The notes: generated from the letters alone by a model not told the origin. A DNA stretch of 64,000 nucleotides from Variovorax paradoxus (GCF_024734665.1 NZ_CP102931.1:1-64000); one strand, 5' to 3'. Counted from the first letter of the stretch, positions 27,628-36,951 are shown. Numbers and translations are program-made.

Positions 27628-28080
27628 CTACTGCGCAGCAGCAGCAGCGGGCGCGACCCTGACGATGCCGGGGTTGGCGGGCCGCGCAAGCACCGGTGCG
27701 GCAATGCGCTGGGACGTGCCGGCCTTGTCGATCACCACCGCGTCGGCCTCGATCGAGGTCAGCGTGACCGACTTGCCCAGCGTCTCGCCCGACCGGTAGG
27801 GCCTGGGCGCTGCGTCGTTGACGGACAGCACTGCAACGCCATGGTCGTCCCCCCTGATCAGCCCTTTGACGACGATGTTGGCCCGCACCTCGCCGGGTCC
27901 GAACCATGCCGCCAACGCGCCAGCTGTGGGGTCGGCATCCGCAGCCTGCACAGGCGGGGCCGGTGCGGGCGCAGCAGGCTGGGGCAGAAGGCGCGCCCAG
28001 GTCGCCACACCCGCCACGACGAGCAGCAGGCCCGCGGCGTGGACGGCGTATCTGGTGGATGGTTTCACAGGCTCGGTCAT
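27628..28080 (-). CDS. gspC: Type II secretion protein GspC (short form)
   Basis: GspC links the inner-membrane platform to the secretin. The 150-residue product has a membrane helix at about residues 11-32 (YAVHAAGLLLVVAGVATWAR), a Pro/Ala linker, and an HR-like domain (AALAAWFGPGEVRANIVVKG...VAVLSVNDAAPRPYRSGETL). It lacks the C-terminal PDZ or coiled-coil domain of long GspC proteins. It is convergent with the Phd-fusion gene (10 bases between stops) and divergent from gspHIJ. It completes the T2SS parts missing from the first operon, although a PilP-like reading is possible. Confidence 0.78.
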   Translation of the reverse strand: MTEPVKPSTRYAVHAAGLLLVVAGVATWARLLPQPAAPAPAPPVQAADADPTAGALAAWFGPGEVRANIVVKGLIRGDDHGVAVLSVNDAAPRPYRSGETLGKSVTLTSIEADAVVIDKAGTSQRIAAPVLARPANPGIVRVAPAAAAAQ

Positions 28081-28265
28081 CGGTATTTCCCATTCGGTTG
28101 CCGCTGCTGCGGGCGTTGGAAGCCCTGTCTATCACGCGGCCGTTGGGGTTTGATGTCAGTGGCTTCGCGCTGCCGCGCCGGGGCGGTGTTTTCATTCCGG
28201 CATCACATGCGCTGCCTAGCATTGGGCAGGGCTTTTCAATCGATCAACCAACCGGGCGCAGCAAG

Positions 28266-28772
28266 ATGAAGGTGTGCATGTCGCCGCGAACCCGGCGCGT
28301 CGGCGAGGGCGGCTTCTCGCTGATCGAGTTGATGATCGTGATGGTCATCGTCGGCATCGCGAGCGCGGCAATCAGCTTCGCCGTCGCGCCCGACCCTGCA
28401 CAGGAACTGCGCCGCGATGCCCGCGAGCTGGCGCTGCGCCTGGCGGTGGCGCAGAACGAGGTGCGCATCGACGGCCGCGTCATCGCATGGCAGGCGAACG
28501 CCGACGGCTACCAGTTCGCGCGCGGCACCTGGCAGGCCGTGCCGGGCAGCGCGATACCGGCGGTATCGACGCTGGGCACGCTCGACACCTTCGCGCGCGA
28601 CGACGAACTGCGCCCACGCCAGTGGCGCGTGGGCCCGGTGGAGGTGACGCCGGCCCGGCCGATCCTGCTGACCTCCGAGCTGATCGGCGCGACCTGGCGG
28701 CTCGAACTGCGCCACGGCAGCGCCACGGTGGCTGTGTTGCGCGACGCCGCTGGCGGCTACGAGGTGAGGTAG
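28266..28772 (+). CDS. gspH: Type II secretion minor pseudopilin GspH
   Basis: The 168-residue product has a prepilin leader ending Gly16, cleavage before Phe17, and Glu at +5 (GFSLIELMIVMVIVG), followed by a GspH-type soluble domain with WQANADGYQFARGTW. GspH joins the pseudopilus near its tip. The ribosome site before ATG 28266 is weak; ATG 28278 is an alternative. It is the first of three consecutive minor pseudopilin genes. Confidence 0.9.
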   Translation: MKVCMSPRTRRVGEGGFSLIELMIVMVIVGIASAAISFAVAPDPAQELRRDARELALRLAVAQNEVRIDGRVIAWQANADGYQFARGTWQAVPGSAIPAVSTLGTLDTFARDDELRPRQWRVGPVEVTPARPILLTSELIGATWRLELRHGSATVAVLRDAAGGYEVR

Positions 28773-28775
28773 TCC

Positions 28776-29150
28776 ATGAACAACGCGCCGCGCGCCGCAG
28801 GCTTCACGCTGATCGAGGTGCTGATTGCGCTGGCCATCGTCAGCATCGCGCTGGCAGCGATCGCGCGGGCCTCCAGCCTGACCATCACCAACCTCGGCCT
28901 GCTGGAGCAGCAGTCGTTGGCGATGCTGTCCGCGGAAAACAGCCTGGCGGAGCTGCGCATCGGCCAGGGCCCGGCCGGGCCGGGCGTCGTGCGCAGCGCC
29001 TGCCCGCAAGGCGGCCTGCGCCTGGTCTGCCGGCTCGAGGCCGGTGCCGCCGTCGACGGGCTGCGCACTGTGACGGTGGATGTCTACCTCGCGGAAAACG
29101 GCGACCGGCGCATGGCTTCGCTGCAGACGCGCGTGCAGGAGGGCCGGTAG
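28776..29150 (+). CDS. gspI: Type II secretion minor pseudopilin GspI
   Basis: The 124-residue product has a short leader ending Gly9 and the motif GFTLIEVLIALAIVSIAL with Glu at +5. A compact soluble domain follows (LAMLSAENSLAELRIG, VTVDVYLAENGDRRMASLQT), matching GspI size and pattern. GspI nucleates the I-J-K tip complex. It starts 3 bases after gspH and abuts gspJ. Confidence 0.92.
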   Translation: MNNAPRAAGFTLIEVLIALAIVSIALAAIARASSLTITNLGLLEQQSLAMLSAENSLAELRIGQGPAGPGVVRSACPQGGLRLVCRLEAGAAVDGLRTVTVDVYLAENGDRRMASLQTRVQEGR

Positions 29151-29840
29151 ATGACGCGACCGCGCCGGCAGGCCGGCTTCACCCTGGTCGAGGTGATGAT
29201 CGCCATCACCATCATGGCGGTGCTGAGCCTGATCGCCTGGCGCGGCCTCGACAGCGTGAGCCGGGCCAACGGTGCGCTGGAACACCGCACCGAAGACATC
29301 GCCCGGCTGCTGCGCGCGCTCGACCAGATGGACCGCGACCTTGCCCTGCGCGTTACCACCGAGTTTCCGTTGCGCGCGGGCGATGCAGCTGGGCCCGGCG
29401 GCAACGGTGCGACACGCGAGGCAGGCGGGCGACCCGTTGCGGCCGTGGCACCGCCGGCCGACCTGCTGCCGGCCTCGCTGCAGGCGCGTCGGCAGAACGG
29501 GTTGCCCTTTTTCATCGAGATCGTTCGTACAGCGCCTGCCGCACCGGGGTATTGGCAGCGGGTGCAGTGGTGGGAGCGCGGCGGTGTTCTCTATCGGGCC
29601 GCAGGGCCGGCTGCGGCGGCGTTTCCCTTGCCTGCGCCCGATACGGCGGATCGCACGGCGGTCTTGAACGACGTCACCGCCTTCGAGCTTCGGGCGTGGG
29701 AGCCGGGCGTGGGGTGGCGTCAGTTGCCTGCGATCGCACCCGCGCGCATGGGCGCGACTGGTCTGGAACTGGCGCTCGCGATTCGCACGAGCATGAGCGG
29801 CGAGGTACAGACTTTCCGCCGAGTCTTTCCGCTCGACTGA
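29151..29840 (+). CDS. gspJ: Type II secretion minor pseudopilin GspJ
   Basis: The 229-residue product has a leader ending Gly9, GFTLVEVMIAITIMAVLSL with Glu at +5, and the GspJ feature LLRALDQMDRDLALRVTTEF. The ATG follows the gspI stop directly. It forms the tip complex with GspI and GspK. It is the last T2SS gene in the window; the prepilin peptidase gene gspO is not here and must be elsewhere. Confidence 0.92.
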   Translation: MTRPRRQAGFTLVEVMIAITIMAVLSLIAWRGLDSVSRANGALEHRTEDIARLLRALDQMDRDLALRVTTEFPLRAGDAAGPGGNGATREAGGRPVAAVAPPADLLPASLQARRQNGLPFFIEIVRTAPAAPGYWQRVQWWERGGVLYRAAGPAAAAFPLPAPDTADRTAVLNDVTAFELRAWEPGVGWRQLPAIAPARMGATGLELALAIRTSMSGEVQTFRRVFPLD

Positions 29841-29860
29841 GCGCTGTGCCTCTTCTCTCT

Positions 29861-30046
29861 CTTCTCTACTTATTCTTCTTATTAAAGATAGTAGTAGTAG
29901 ATAAGGGTAAACCCCTGCTGTGGAAACTGCGCTTTTTTCCATGGCTGACAACGACTTGCGCTGCCTGCTTCACTGTGCGCACCTCTGCTTTCGGGGCTGC
30001 CTCGAAAAAGGAACAACTCGGGAGCAGCCGGGCGGTCTGTGGACAA
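29861..30046. other. OriC-like AT-rich element with DnaA-trio-like repeat and DnaA-box-like sites
   Basis: The 457 bases between gspJ and the next gene hold no gene I can support. They contain an AT-rich run (29867-29890), then TAGTAGTAGTAG (29889-29900), then TGTGGAAAC at 29919-29927 and TGTGGACAA at 30038-30046. The last two, read on the minus strand, are GTTTCCACA and TTGTCCACA, each one mismatch from the DnaA box TTWTNCACA. On the minus strand the order is DnaA box, spacer, CTACTACTACTA, AT-rich stretch, which is the known basal unwinding layout of bacterial origins. No dnaA, rep or par gene is nearby, so function is uncertain. Confidence 0.4.
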
Positions 30047-30298
30047 CCGCCCCTTTGTGCCAAAACTTTCCCCAGAGTTTTCCCGAGCGTCTCCGCTCAG
30101 CGTCTGCGCGCAGTGAAGACACCGGAGCGGGTCGTCCTTCGCCTACGCAGGGTCGCCCGATGTGACGACGCGGCGGCGCTGTCGATCTTTCAACCATGGG
30201 TCTTCGCTCAGCCGCCAGAGCAATCAATGAAAGCAGAGGCAAGGCTGAACCCTGCAGACCCGGCCCGTCGCACAGACGGGCAACGAAAGGACCCCGAC

Positions 30299-30799
30299 AT
30301 GGCATACACCGAAGCAACCACAGACACCCTGAACGCAGGCCCCATCCTCGCCAACGACGAGGTCGTGGACGTGCTCAACGACCTGCTCGAAAACTCGCGT
30401 GACGGCGAATACGGCTTTCGCGCCTGCGCCGAAGAAGTGAAGGACCCCGCGGCAAAGCAGCTGTTTGCCAGCCGCGCAGAGCAATGCAGGAAGGCCGGTG
30501 CCGAACTGATCGCGCTCGTCACCACCTACAGCGGCACACCGGCCTCCGGCGGCACCACCAGCGGCGCATTGCACCGCGGCTGGGTGCACGTGAAGGGATC
30601 GCTGGGCGCTAACAGCGAGCTCTCGATCCTGGAGTCGTGTGAGCGCGGCGAAGACGCGGCGGTTGCACGCTACCGCAAGGCGATGAAGCAGAACCTGCCG
30701 GCCGACGTGCGCGGCGTGATCGCAATGCAGGCCGAAGGCGCGCAGCGCAACCACGACCAGATCCGCGACCTGCGCAATGCCGCACGTGCGCGTGAGTAA
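30299..30799 (+). CDS. PA2169/DUF2383-type four-helix-bundle protein
   Basis: The 166-residue product resembles the PA2169 family of ferritin-like four-helix proteins: EVVDVLNDLLENSRDGEYGFR, KQLFASRAEQCRKAGAELIA and GWVHVKGSLG...SILESCERGEDAAVARYRKA. Family members are often stress- or stationary-phase-induced and their function is unproven. GAAAGGA lies 7 bases before ATG 30299. It stands alone, ahead of a bidirectional terminator. Confidence 0.82.
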   Translation: MAYTEATTDTLNAGPILANDEVVDVLNDLLENSRDGEYGFRACAEEVKDPAAKQLFASRAEQCRKAGAELIALVTTYSGTPASGGTTSGALHRGWVHVKGSLGANSELSILESCERGEDAAVARYRKAMKQNLPADVRGVIAMQAEGAQRNHDQIRDLRNAARARE

Positions 30800-30833
30800 C
30801 TCGCGCTGATCGGATTTGCGCCGATCGAGCGCT

Positions 30834-31109
30834 TCACGAAAAGGCCGGGACCTCCCGGCCTTTTTCACGCGTGCCTTCGCCCGGATAGCGCACGCATTGC
30901 AGCGCCTCGAAACCCTTCTGCGTGACCGCCAGCACCTGCACCACGCGCAGGCCCGGCATCTTCGCGATGTCCGCGGCCGAGGGCACCAGCGCGAGCACCA
31001 GTCCGGCGGCGCGAAGTTTCAGGACTTCATCGATGTCCTTGCGCGAGGACATCACCATGGGTAGCCGCGTGGCGGCAATCTGCCTGAGCATGAGCATGTC
31101 TGTGAGCAT
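30834..31109 (-). CDS. Small unknown protein
   Basis: The 91-residue product (MLTDMLMLRQIAATRLPMVM...) is not recognised. It is mostly helical/hydrophobic in composition, with a segment RKDIDEVLKLRAAGLVLALV and a plausible small alpha/beta domain (LRVVQVLAVTQKGFEALQ). It has no signal peptide or Cys cluster. An AAGGAGA ribosome site 7 bases before its ATG argues that it is real. Its 3' end runs into the terminator hairpin. Confidence 0.6.
   Translation of the reverse strand: MLTDMLMLRQIAATRLPMVMSSRKDIDEVLKLRAAGLVLALVPSAADIAKMPGLRVVQVLAVTQKGFEALQCVRYPGEGTREKGREVPAFS
30838..30866. terminator. Bidirectional intrinsic terminator
   Basis: AAAAGGCCGGGA-CC-TCCCGGCCTTTTT forms a perfect stem with A and T runs on both sides, so it can serve the convergent genes at each side. 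It overlaps the last codons of the minus-strand gene. Confidence 0.8.
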
Positions 31110-31294
31110 TTTTTGTCTCCTTGTTCATCGGCGACAAAGGTCGGGAGAGCGTTCGGAATAAGGCTTCCCGCCAGGCGGGAGGGATGCGAAAGATACCGGG
31201 CCGCACACGCCCTCGACGTAGGACCGCATCCCGCGACAAGGGTCGCAATGCGCTCCGGGAATTCCCGGATGCCCAGAGCACCGCCGCGATGGGA

Positions 31295-31321
31295 TAGTTA
31301 GTTCGCCCTTCAAACTAACTA
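31295..31321. promoter_or_regulatory. Palindromic operator, XylR/ROK type
   Basis: TAGTTAGTT (31295-31303) and AACTAACTA (31313-31321) form perfect 9-base arms around a 9-base centre. It resembles the TTAGTTTG-type operators of XylR-like ROK repressors. It lies 53 bases before xylF, and a ROK regulator is the last gene of that operon, so autoregulation is likely. Confidence 0.65.
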
Positions 31322-31373
31322 ATTTCTTACACGGCTGATCCCTGCGGGGCGCACCAACATTGGAGAGACATCG

Positions 31374-32396
31374 ATGCAACTGAAACACACCCTGGCCGCC
31401 ATGGCCTTCGGTCTTACGGCCGTGGGCGCGATGGCGCAGACCGTGGTCGGCGTGAGCTGGTCGAACTTCCAGGAAGAACGCTGGAAGACCGACGAGGCTG
31501 CCATCAAGGCCCAACTGGAAAAACTCGGCGCCAAGTACATCAGTGCCGATGCGGGCGGCTCGCCCGAGAAGCAGCTCGGTGACATCGAGGGCCTGATGTC
31601 CAAGGGCGCCAAGGCGCTCATCGTGCTGGCGATGGACAAGGACGCCATCCTGCCCGCCGTCACCAAGGCCACGCGCCAGAAGGTGCCCGTGGTGGCGTAC
31701 GACCGGCTGATCGAGGCGCCCGGCGTCTTCTACATCACCTTCGACAACGTCGAGGTCGGCCGAATGGAGGCACGCGAAGTCTTCAAGGTCAAGCCCAAGG
31801 GCAACTACGTGATCATCAAGGGCTCGCCGAGCGACCCGAACGCCGACTTCCTGCGTGCGGGCCAGCAGGAAGTGCTGGACGCCGCCATCAAGAAGGGCGA
31901 CATCAAGATCGTCGGTGACGAATACACCGAAGGCTGGAAGCCCGAGGTCGCGCAGAAGAACATGGAGCAGATCCTCACCAAGGCCGGCAACAAGGTCGAC
32001 GCGGTGGTCGCGGCCAACGACGGCACGGCCGGCGGCGCGGTGGCCGCGCTCACGGCCAAGGGCATCCGCGGCATTCCGGTGTCGGGCCAGGACGCCGACT
32101 TCGCGGCGCTCAACCGCATCGCGCTGGGCACGCAGACCGCCACCATCTGGAAGGACTCGCGCGAACTCGGCCGCGAAGCCGCCTCCGCCGCCGTGGCGCT
32201 GGCCGCTGGCAAGCCGGTCGACAAGGCCGCGCCGTGGGCCGGCGGCGCCAAGAAGATCTCGCTGTCCTCGCGCCTGCTGACGCCGGTGCCGATCACGCGC
32301 GACAACCTCGACGTGGTCGTCAAGGCCGGCTGGATCAAGAAGGACGAGCTCTGCAAGGGCGCCTCGGGTGCGAGCGCGCCCGCCGCCTGCAAGTAA
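31374..32396 (+). CDS. xylF: D-xylose ABC transporter substrate-binding protein XylF
   Basis: The 340-residue product has a signal peptide (cleavage near AMA-QT) and the periplasmic sugar-binding fold. Motifs match E. coli Xyl[34 protein letters not shown] and [20 protein letters not shown]. It binds the sugar in the periplasm and delivers it to XylH/XylG. GGAGAG precedes ATG 31374. It is first in the xylFHG-ROK operon behind a palindromic operator. Confidence 0.9.
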   Translation: MQLKHTLAAMAFGLTAVGAMAQTVVGVSWSNFQEERWKTDEAAIKAQLEKLGAKYISADAGGSPEKQLGDIEGLMSKGAKALIVLAMDKDAILPAVTKATRQKVPVVAYDRLIEAPGVFYITFDNVEVGRMEAREVFKVKPKGNYVIIKGSPSDPNADFLRAGQQEVLDAAIKKGDIKIVGDEYTEGWKPEVAQKNMEQILTKAGNKVDAVVAANDGTAGGAVAALTAKGIRGIPVSGQDADFAALNRIALGTQTATIWKDSRELGREAASAAVALAAGKPVDKAAPWAGGAKKISLSSRLLTPVPITRDNLDVVVKAGWIKKDELCKGASGASAPAACK

Positions 32397-32516
32397 GCCG
32401 TAGCAACGGACGCGCTGGTCGCGCGTCCATCCGCGCAACGCTGCCGCCTCAGGCCGGCCCACAACGGGCCCGGCCAGGGCAGGTTGCGCACCTGTAGTCC
32501 CAAGGGGGTCTGAAAA

Positions 32517-33707
32517 ATGAGCAATCCAACACCGGGCTGGTGGCGCCGCACGGGCATCGACCTGCGGCTGATATTGATGTGCGTGCTGCTGGCTGTGATG
32601 GCCGTGGTGTTCAGCGTCATGTCGGGCGGCGTGTTTCTCTCGCCCGAAAATCTCTACAACGTCGCGCAGCAGACGGCCGTGGTCGGCATCGTGTCGACCG
32701 TGATGGTGCTGGTCATCGTGGCGCGCCACATCGACTTGTCGGTCGGCTCGGTGATGGGCTTCGTCGGCGTGCTGATCGCCTACCTGCAATACACCTCCGG
32801 CTGGTCGTGGCCCACGGCCTGCCTTGCGGGGCTCGCGGTGGCGCTGCTGGTGTCCATCTACCAGGGCTGGCTCACGGCGGTGCTCGGCGTGCCGTCGTTC
32901 GTGGTCACGCTGGGCGGCCTCATGTCGTTTCGCGGCGCAGCCTTCCTGGTGGCCGACGGCAAGACGCAGCCGGTGAACGACGAATTCTTCCAGCGCCTGG
33001 GCGGCGGCTACGACGGCGGCATCGGCGTCACTGCGAGCTGGGTGCTCGCGGCCATCGTGGCGCTGGTGCTGTTCGGGCGCATGCTGCAAAAGCGCCGCGC
33101 GCGCCAGCGCTACGACATGCCGACCGAGGCGCTGTGGCTCGACGTGCTGATCACCGCAGTGCCGGTGGCGGTGGTGATCGCCTTCGCATGGGTCATGAAC
33201 AACTACCAGATCTCGTCGAAGAGCGAGCCGCAGGGCATTCCGATTCCGGTGCTGATCTGGGCCGCGGTGGCCATCGTGCTGTCGTTCATCGTGCACCGCA
33301 CGCGCTTCGGGCGCTATGTGTTCGCGATGGGCGGCAACCCCGACGCGGCAGCGCTGGTGGGTATTCCGGTCAAGCGCGTCACGCTGATGCTGTTCGCGCT
33401 GCTGGCGGTGCTGGTCACCGTTGCGGCCATCGTGTCGATCGCGCGGCTCAACGCGGGCACCAACTCGCTGGGCACGGGCATGGAGCTGTACGTGATTGCG
33501 GCGGCCGTCATCGGCGGCACGGCGCTGGCGGGCGGCAGCGGCTCGATCTTCGGCTCGGTGCTGGGCGCGCTCATCATGCAGTCGCTCGACAGCGGCATGC
33601 TGCTGCTCGACGTGCCCATCGGCAAGCGCATGGTCATCATCGGGCAGGTGCTGATCGTGGCTGTGGTGTTCGACGTGCTGTATCGCCGCAAGTTTGGGGA
33701 GAACTGA
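32517..33707 (+). CDS. xylH: Xylose ABC transporter permease XylH
   Basis: The 396-residue product is a polytopic inner-membrane permease of the ribose/xylose type with about ten hydrophobic segments. Typical features are [16 protein letters not shown] and [20 protein letters not shown]. The C-terminal loop reads [27 protein letters not shown] precedes the ATG. A 120-base gap separates it from xylF; no terminator is obvious there. xylG begins one base after its stop. Confidence 0.9.
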   Translation: MSNPTPGWWRRTGIDLRLILMCVLLAVMAVVFSVMSGGVFLSPENLYNVAQQTAVVGIVSTVMVLVIVARHIDLSVGSVMGFVGVLIAYLQYTSGWSWPTACLAGLAVALLVSIYQGWLTAVLGVPSFVVTLGGLMSFRGAAFLVADGKTQPVNDEFFQRLGGGYDGGIGVTASWVLAAIVALVLFGRMLQKRRARQRYDMPTEALWLDVLITAVPVAVVIAFAWVMNNYQISSKSEPQGIPIPVLIWAAVAIVLSFIVHRTRFGRYVFAMGGNPDAAALVGIPVKRVTLMLFALLAVLVTVAAIVSIARLNAGTNSLGTGMELYVIAAAVIGGTALAGGSGSIFGSVLGALIMQSLDSGMLLLDVPIGKRMVIIGQVLIVAVVFDVLYRRKFGEN

Positions 33708-33708
33708 A

Positions 33709-34506
33709 ATGGCAGACATCGACACCTCCAAACCCCTGGTGGAACTGCGCGAAATCCGCAAAGCCTTCGGTGGCGTCAAGGCCGTGGATGGCGTGAGCGT
33801 CAACCTCTACCCCGGCGAAGTGGTCGCGCTGCTGGGCCACAACGGTGCCGGCAAATCCACGCTGATGAAGATGCTCGCGGGCGCCTACCCCATCGACTCG
33901 GGCGACACGCTGATCGCGGGCGAGAAGGTCAACATCCGCACGCCCGCCGAAGCACAGGGCCAGGGCATCGAGACCATCTACCAGACCCTCGCGCTGGCCG
34001 ACAACCTCGACTCGGTGTCGAACCTCTTTCTCGGCCGCGAGAAGATGACCCCGTGGCGCACGCTCGACGATCACTTCATGGAAGTGCAGGCGCGCAAGGT
34101 GTTCCACCGCCTCAACAAGAACTTCACCAACATCCGCGTGCCGGTGCGCCGGCTCTCGGGCGGGCAGCGCCAGGTGGTGGCCATTTCGCGCGCGCTGTAC
34201 TTCAACGCGCGCATCCTCATCATGGACGAGCCTTGCGCGGCGCTCGGCCCTGAAGAAACCGCAATGGTCGGCGGCCTCGTGAAGCAGCTCAAGGCCGATG
34301 GCGTGGGCATCTTCCTCATCACGCACGACATGCCCGACGTGTTCTCGCTGAGCGACCGGCTCGCGGTGATGAAGAACGGCAAGCTTGTCGGCACCTACCG
34401 CACCGCCGACGTGACCGAAGACGAAGTGCTCGGGATGATCATTGCCGGCAAGCGGCCCGAGGGCAAGGAGCAGGCCCATCACGCCGACACCGCCGCGCTC
34501 GCCTGA
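33709..34506 (+). CDS. xylG: Xylose ABC transporter ATPase XylG (single-domain form)
   Basis: The 265-residue product carries one ABC domain: Walker [15 protein letters not shown], signature [15 protein letters not shown], Walker [12 protein letters not shown] and H-loop LITHDMPD. E. coli XylG has two ABC domains (about 510 residues); this half-size form would work as a homodimer, as in FrcA-type transporters. The Walker B is followed by Cys where Thr or Ser is usual. GGGGAGAA precedes ATG 33709. Confidence 0.85.
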   Translation: MADIDTSKPLVELREIRKAFGGVKAVDGVSVNLYPGEVVALLGHNGAGKSTLMKMLAGAYPIDSGDTLIAGEKVNIRTPAEAQGQGIETIYQTLALADNLDSVSNLFLGREKMTPWRTLDDHFMEVQARKVFHRLNKNFTNIRVPVRRLSGGQRQVVAISRALYFNARILIMDEPCAALGPEETAMVGGLVKQLKADGVGIFLITHDMPDVFSLSDRLAVMKNGKLVGTYRTADVTEDEVLGMIIAGKRPEGKEQAHHADTAALA

Positions 34507-34513
34507 TGCTGTT

Positions 34514-35668
34514 GTGAAGACCATCGGCGACCAGCAACTGCTCAAGCGCATGAACCGCAGCGTGCTGCTGCGGCTGCTGCGCGCGCAGCCCGGCCTCTCT
34601 CGTGCGCGGCTGGCCAGCGAGAGCGGCCTCACCAAGTCGACCGTGAGCCTGCTGGTGCGCGAGCTGATCGACGAAGGCTGGCTCAGCGAGGCCGGCGCCA
34701 CAGTGGCCGACGGGCTCGGTCGGCCTTCGACGCCGCTGCAGATCAACGTGGGCGTGCGCGCGCTGATGGGCGTGGAGATTGCGGTGGAGACGGTGCGCCT
34801 CGTGTGCGTTTCGCTGCAGGGCGAGGTACTGCACTCGAACACACACGCGCTCACCGATGGCTCGCCGGCCGGCGTGTGCGCGCAGGTCGCGCGCATGGCG
34901 GCCGCTGCGAATGCGCAGCTGGAGCAACTGGGCCTGCGCCTGTCGAGCATCGGTGTGTGCGTGCCCGGCGCGGTGGACGACTGCACCGGCGTGGTCCGCT
35001 TCGCGCCCAACCTCGGCTGGCGCAACGTGAGCCTGCTGCCCGCGCTCGAAAAAGCCTTTGCCGCCGTCGGCCTGCCCGGCGTGACCGTGCAGCTGCAGAA
35101 CGACGCCGATGCCGCTGCGCTTGGCGAATACGAGTTCGCGGCGGGCGAGGGCGAAGACCCGCTGATTTTTGTCAACTGTGACGTCGGCGTGGGTGCCGGC
35201 GTGGTGCTGAACGACCGGCTCTTCACCGGTGCGCAGGGCATGGCCGGAGAGATCGGCCACACGATTCTCGAACTCGACGGGCCCTTGTGCTCATGCGGCC
35301 GACGCGGCTGCGCCGAAGCCTTCTTCGGCTCACGCGTGCTGGAGCGCAAGGGGGTCGATCTGCCGCGCGCCGCTGCCTTCTTCGGCGTGCTGCTGCAGAA
35401 CCTGTGGGTCACGTTCAACCCTCGCGCGATCGTGCTCGGCGGCAAGGCGTGTGCCGAGCATCGGGGCTTTGCGCAGGCGGCGTTCGAAAGCATGAAGCGC
35501 CACGCCGACGATGCCGGCATGCCCGCGCCCGACCTGCGCACCGCGCGCTACGGCGCGCTGGCGCCTGCGGTGGGCGCAGCTGCATTGGCGCTGCACGAAT
35601 ACCTGCGGCCGCTGCAGCCCGATGCGAAGGCACGTCGCGCGCGTGCGCTGGCTCGCGCTGCGGCCTGA
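34514..35668 (+). CDS. ROK-family transcriptional regulator, XylR-like
   Basis: The 384-residue product has an N-terminal winged helix (QQLLKRMNRSVLLRLL, GLSRARLASESGLTKSTVSL) and a ROK sugar-kinase-like domain. That domain carries the zinc motif CSCGRRGCAE and the GIGHTILELDG-like loop (EIGHTILELDGPLC). Its place behind xylG suggests it senses xylose or a derivative and represses the operon through the 31295-31321 palindrome. The start is probably GTG 34514, 7 bases after xylG; ATG 34550 is an alternative. Confidence 0.82.
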   Translation: MKTIGDQQLLKRMNRSVLLRLLRAQPGLSRARLASESGLTKSTVSLLVRELIDEGWLSEAGATVADGLGRPSTPLQINVGVRALMGVEIAVETVRLVCVSLQGEVLHSNTHALTDGSPAGVCAQVARMAAAANAQLEQLGLRLSSIGVCVPGAVDDCTGVVRFAPNLGWRNVSLLPALEKAFAAVGLPGVTVQLQNDADAAALGEYEFAAGEGEDPLIFVNCDVGVGAGVVLNDRLFTGAQGMAGEIGHTILELDGPLCSCGRRGCAEAFFGSRVLERKGVDLPRAAAFFGVLLQNLWVTFNPRAIVLGGKACAEHRGFAQAAFESMKRHADDAGMPAPDLRTARYGALAPAVGAAALALHEYLRPLQPDAKARRARALARAAA

Positions 35669-36901
35669 TCAGTCCGCGGCGTCTTCTTTCCAGCCGCGCA
35701 GCCGGCGATAGAGCGTGCCGCGCGACACGCGCAACTGCCGCGCCGCCTGAGACATATTGCCGCCGTGCGCCACTAGCGTTTCTTCGATCAGCTTGCGGCT
35801 GTGCTCGCGCAGCGTTGTCTCGGCGTGGGGCTCGGGCTCGCAGGCTTCGGCAGCAGGCATCTGCGCATCCTGTTCGATGGCCAGCGGCGCTGTTTCGCCC
35901 GGCGTCGCCACCGCATGCCGGAAGTCCACGCCATCCGCGCCCTTCAGCCGCGCCTGCACCCACACGCCCAGCCCGCTCGCCAGCCGCAGCGGCTGTGCCG
36001 CCTCGCGCCGCCCAAGGCGCAACAGGCTCGCAAGGTCATGCCCCAGCAGGCATTCGACATCGCGCTCGTCCGCCGCTTCGGGCAGCCGGCCCAGCAACCG
36101 CGCACCAGCGTTGTTGAGCCACGCGATCGTGCCGTCGGGCGCGATGCCGGCCAGCGCCTCGAGCGGCGTGCCCAGCAGCGTGGGGCTGGCCTGGAAGCGC
36201 AGGATCAGGTGGTCGCGCGACTGCGCCTGCAGCAGCCGGTTCTCGATGGTCGTGGCGTAGAGCGCCACCATCGATGCCGCGTCGAAGCCGAAGCGCCGTG
36301 CCTCCGCAGTGAGGTCGAGTACGCCGGCCAGTTGCCCCGTCACGTCGCGGATCGGCGCGGCCGCGCACTGCATCTGGCACAGCAGGTCGAAGTAGTGTTC
36401 CGCGCCATTGACCGTGCACGCCTGCCCGGTGCTCGCCACGATGCCCGGCGCCGTGGTGCCGACGATGCGCTCCGAAATGTTCACGCCCACGCGCGCGGTC
36501 TTGCACAGCACCGGTTGGTGCGCCATGGCGGGCTGCTGCGTGACGTGCACCAGCACGCCCTCGCTGTCGGTGAGGATCACGCGGCAGTCGGTGCCCGCGA
36601 GCGCGTGCTCCATCTGCACCAGCTCCTGCCGTGCCACCTCGAGCAGTTCGCGGTTGCGCGCGAGCGTGGCGTGCAGCCGGCTCGGCGTGACCGCATCGAA
36701 GGGCACGATGCGCTGGCGGTCGGTGTGCGTGCGGCTGCAGCGCATCCACGACTGGATCACCGCCTCGCCGACGAGGCCCGAGGGGCGCACGCCTTCCTCG
36801 AAGAACTGCTGCCGCGCGAGCGCCACGCGCTGCGCGGGCGTGCTGGCAAAGAGCTGGCGCGGCGCATCCGCCGTGCCGATTCTTCTTCCGTCGAGGGCCA
36901 T
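35669..36901 (-). CDS. GAF/Fis-type transcriptional regulator without AAA+ domain (AcoR-like)
   Basis: The 410-residue product contains a GAF-like sensor region (RVGVNISERIVGTTAPGIVA...HYFDLLCQMQCAAAPIRD), a PAS-like segment (LAGIAPDGTIAWLNNAGARL) and a Fis-type helix-turn-helix at the C-terminus (NMSQAARQLRVSRGTLYRRL). AcoR-type activators of sigma-54 promoters have the same ends but a central AAA+ ATPase; here no GxxGTGK or GAFTGA motif is present. ATG 36901 is chosen; the open frame continues upstream without a better start. It is divergent from the alcohol dehydrogenase gene, its likely target, and convergent with the ROK gene. Confidence 0.78.
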   Translation of the reverse strand: MALDGRRIGTADAPRQLFASTPAQRVALARQQFFEEGVRPSGLVGEAVIQSWMRCSRTHTDRQRIVPFDAVTPSRLHATLARNRELLEVARQELVQMEHALAGTDCRVILTDSEGVLVHVTQQPAMAHQPVLCKTARVGVNISERIVGTTAPGIVASTGQACTVNGAEHYFDLLCQMQCAAAPIRDVTGQLAGVLDLTAEARRFGFDAASMVALYATTIENRLLQAQSRDHLILRFQASPTLLGTPLEALAGIAPDGTIAWLNNAGARLLGRLPEAADERDVECLLGHDLASLLRLGRREAAQPLRLASGLGVWVQARLKGADGVDFRHAVATPGETAPLAIEQDAQMPAAEACEPEPHAETTLREHSRKLIEETLVAHGGNMSQAARQLRVSRGTLYRRLRGWKEDAAD

Positions 36902-36951
36902 GGTGTTCGCTGCCTCCCGCAAGGGACCGAGTCCGGGACCAGCGTCGAATG

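Noticed and set aside
29887..29903. TAG repeat as a CRISPR or simple microsatellite
   Set aside because: Too short and without spacers; its orientation next to DnaA-box-like sites makes the DnaA-trio reading more informative.
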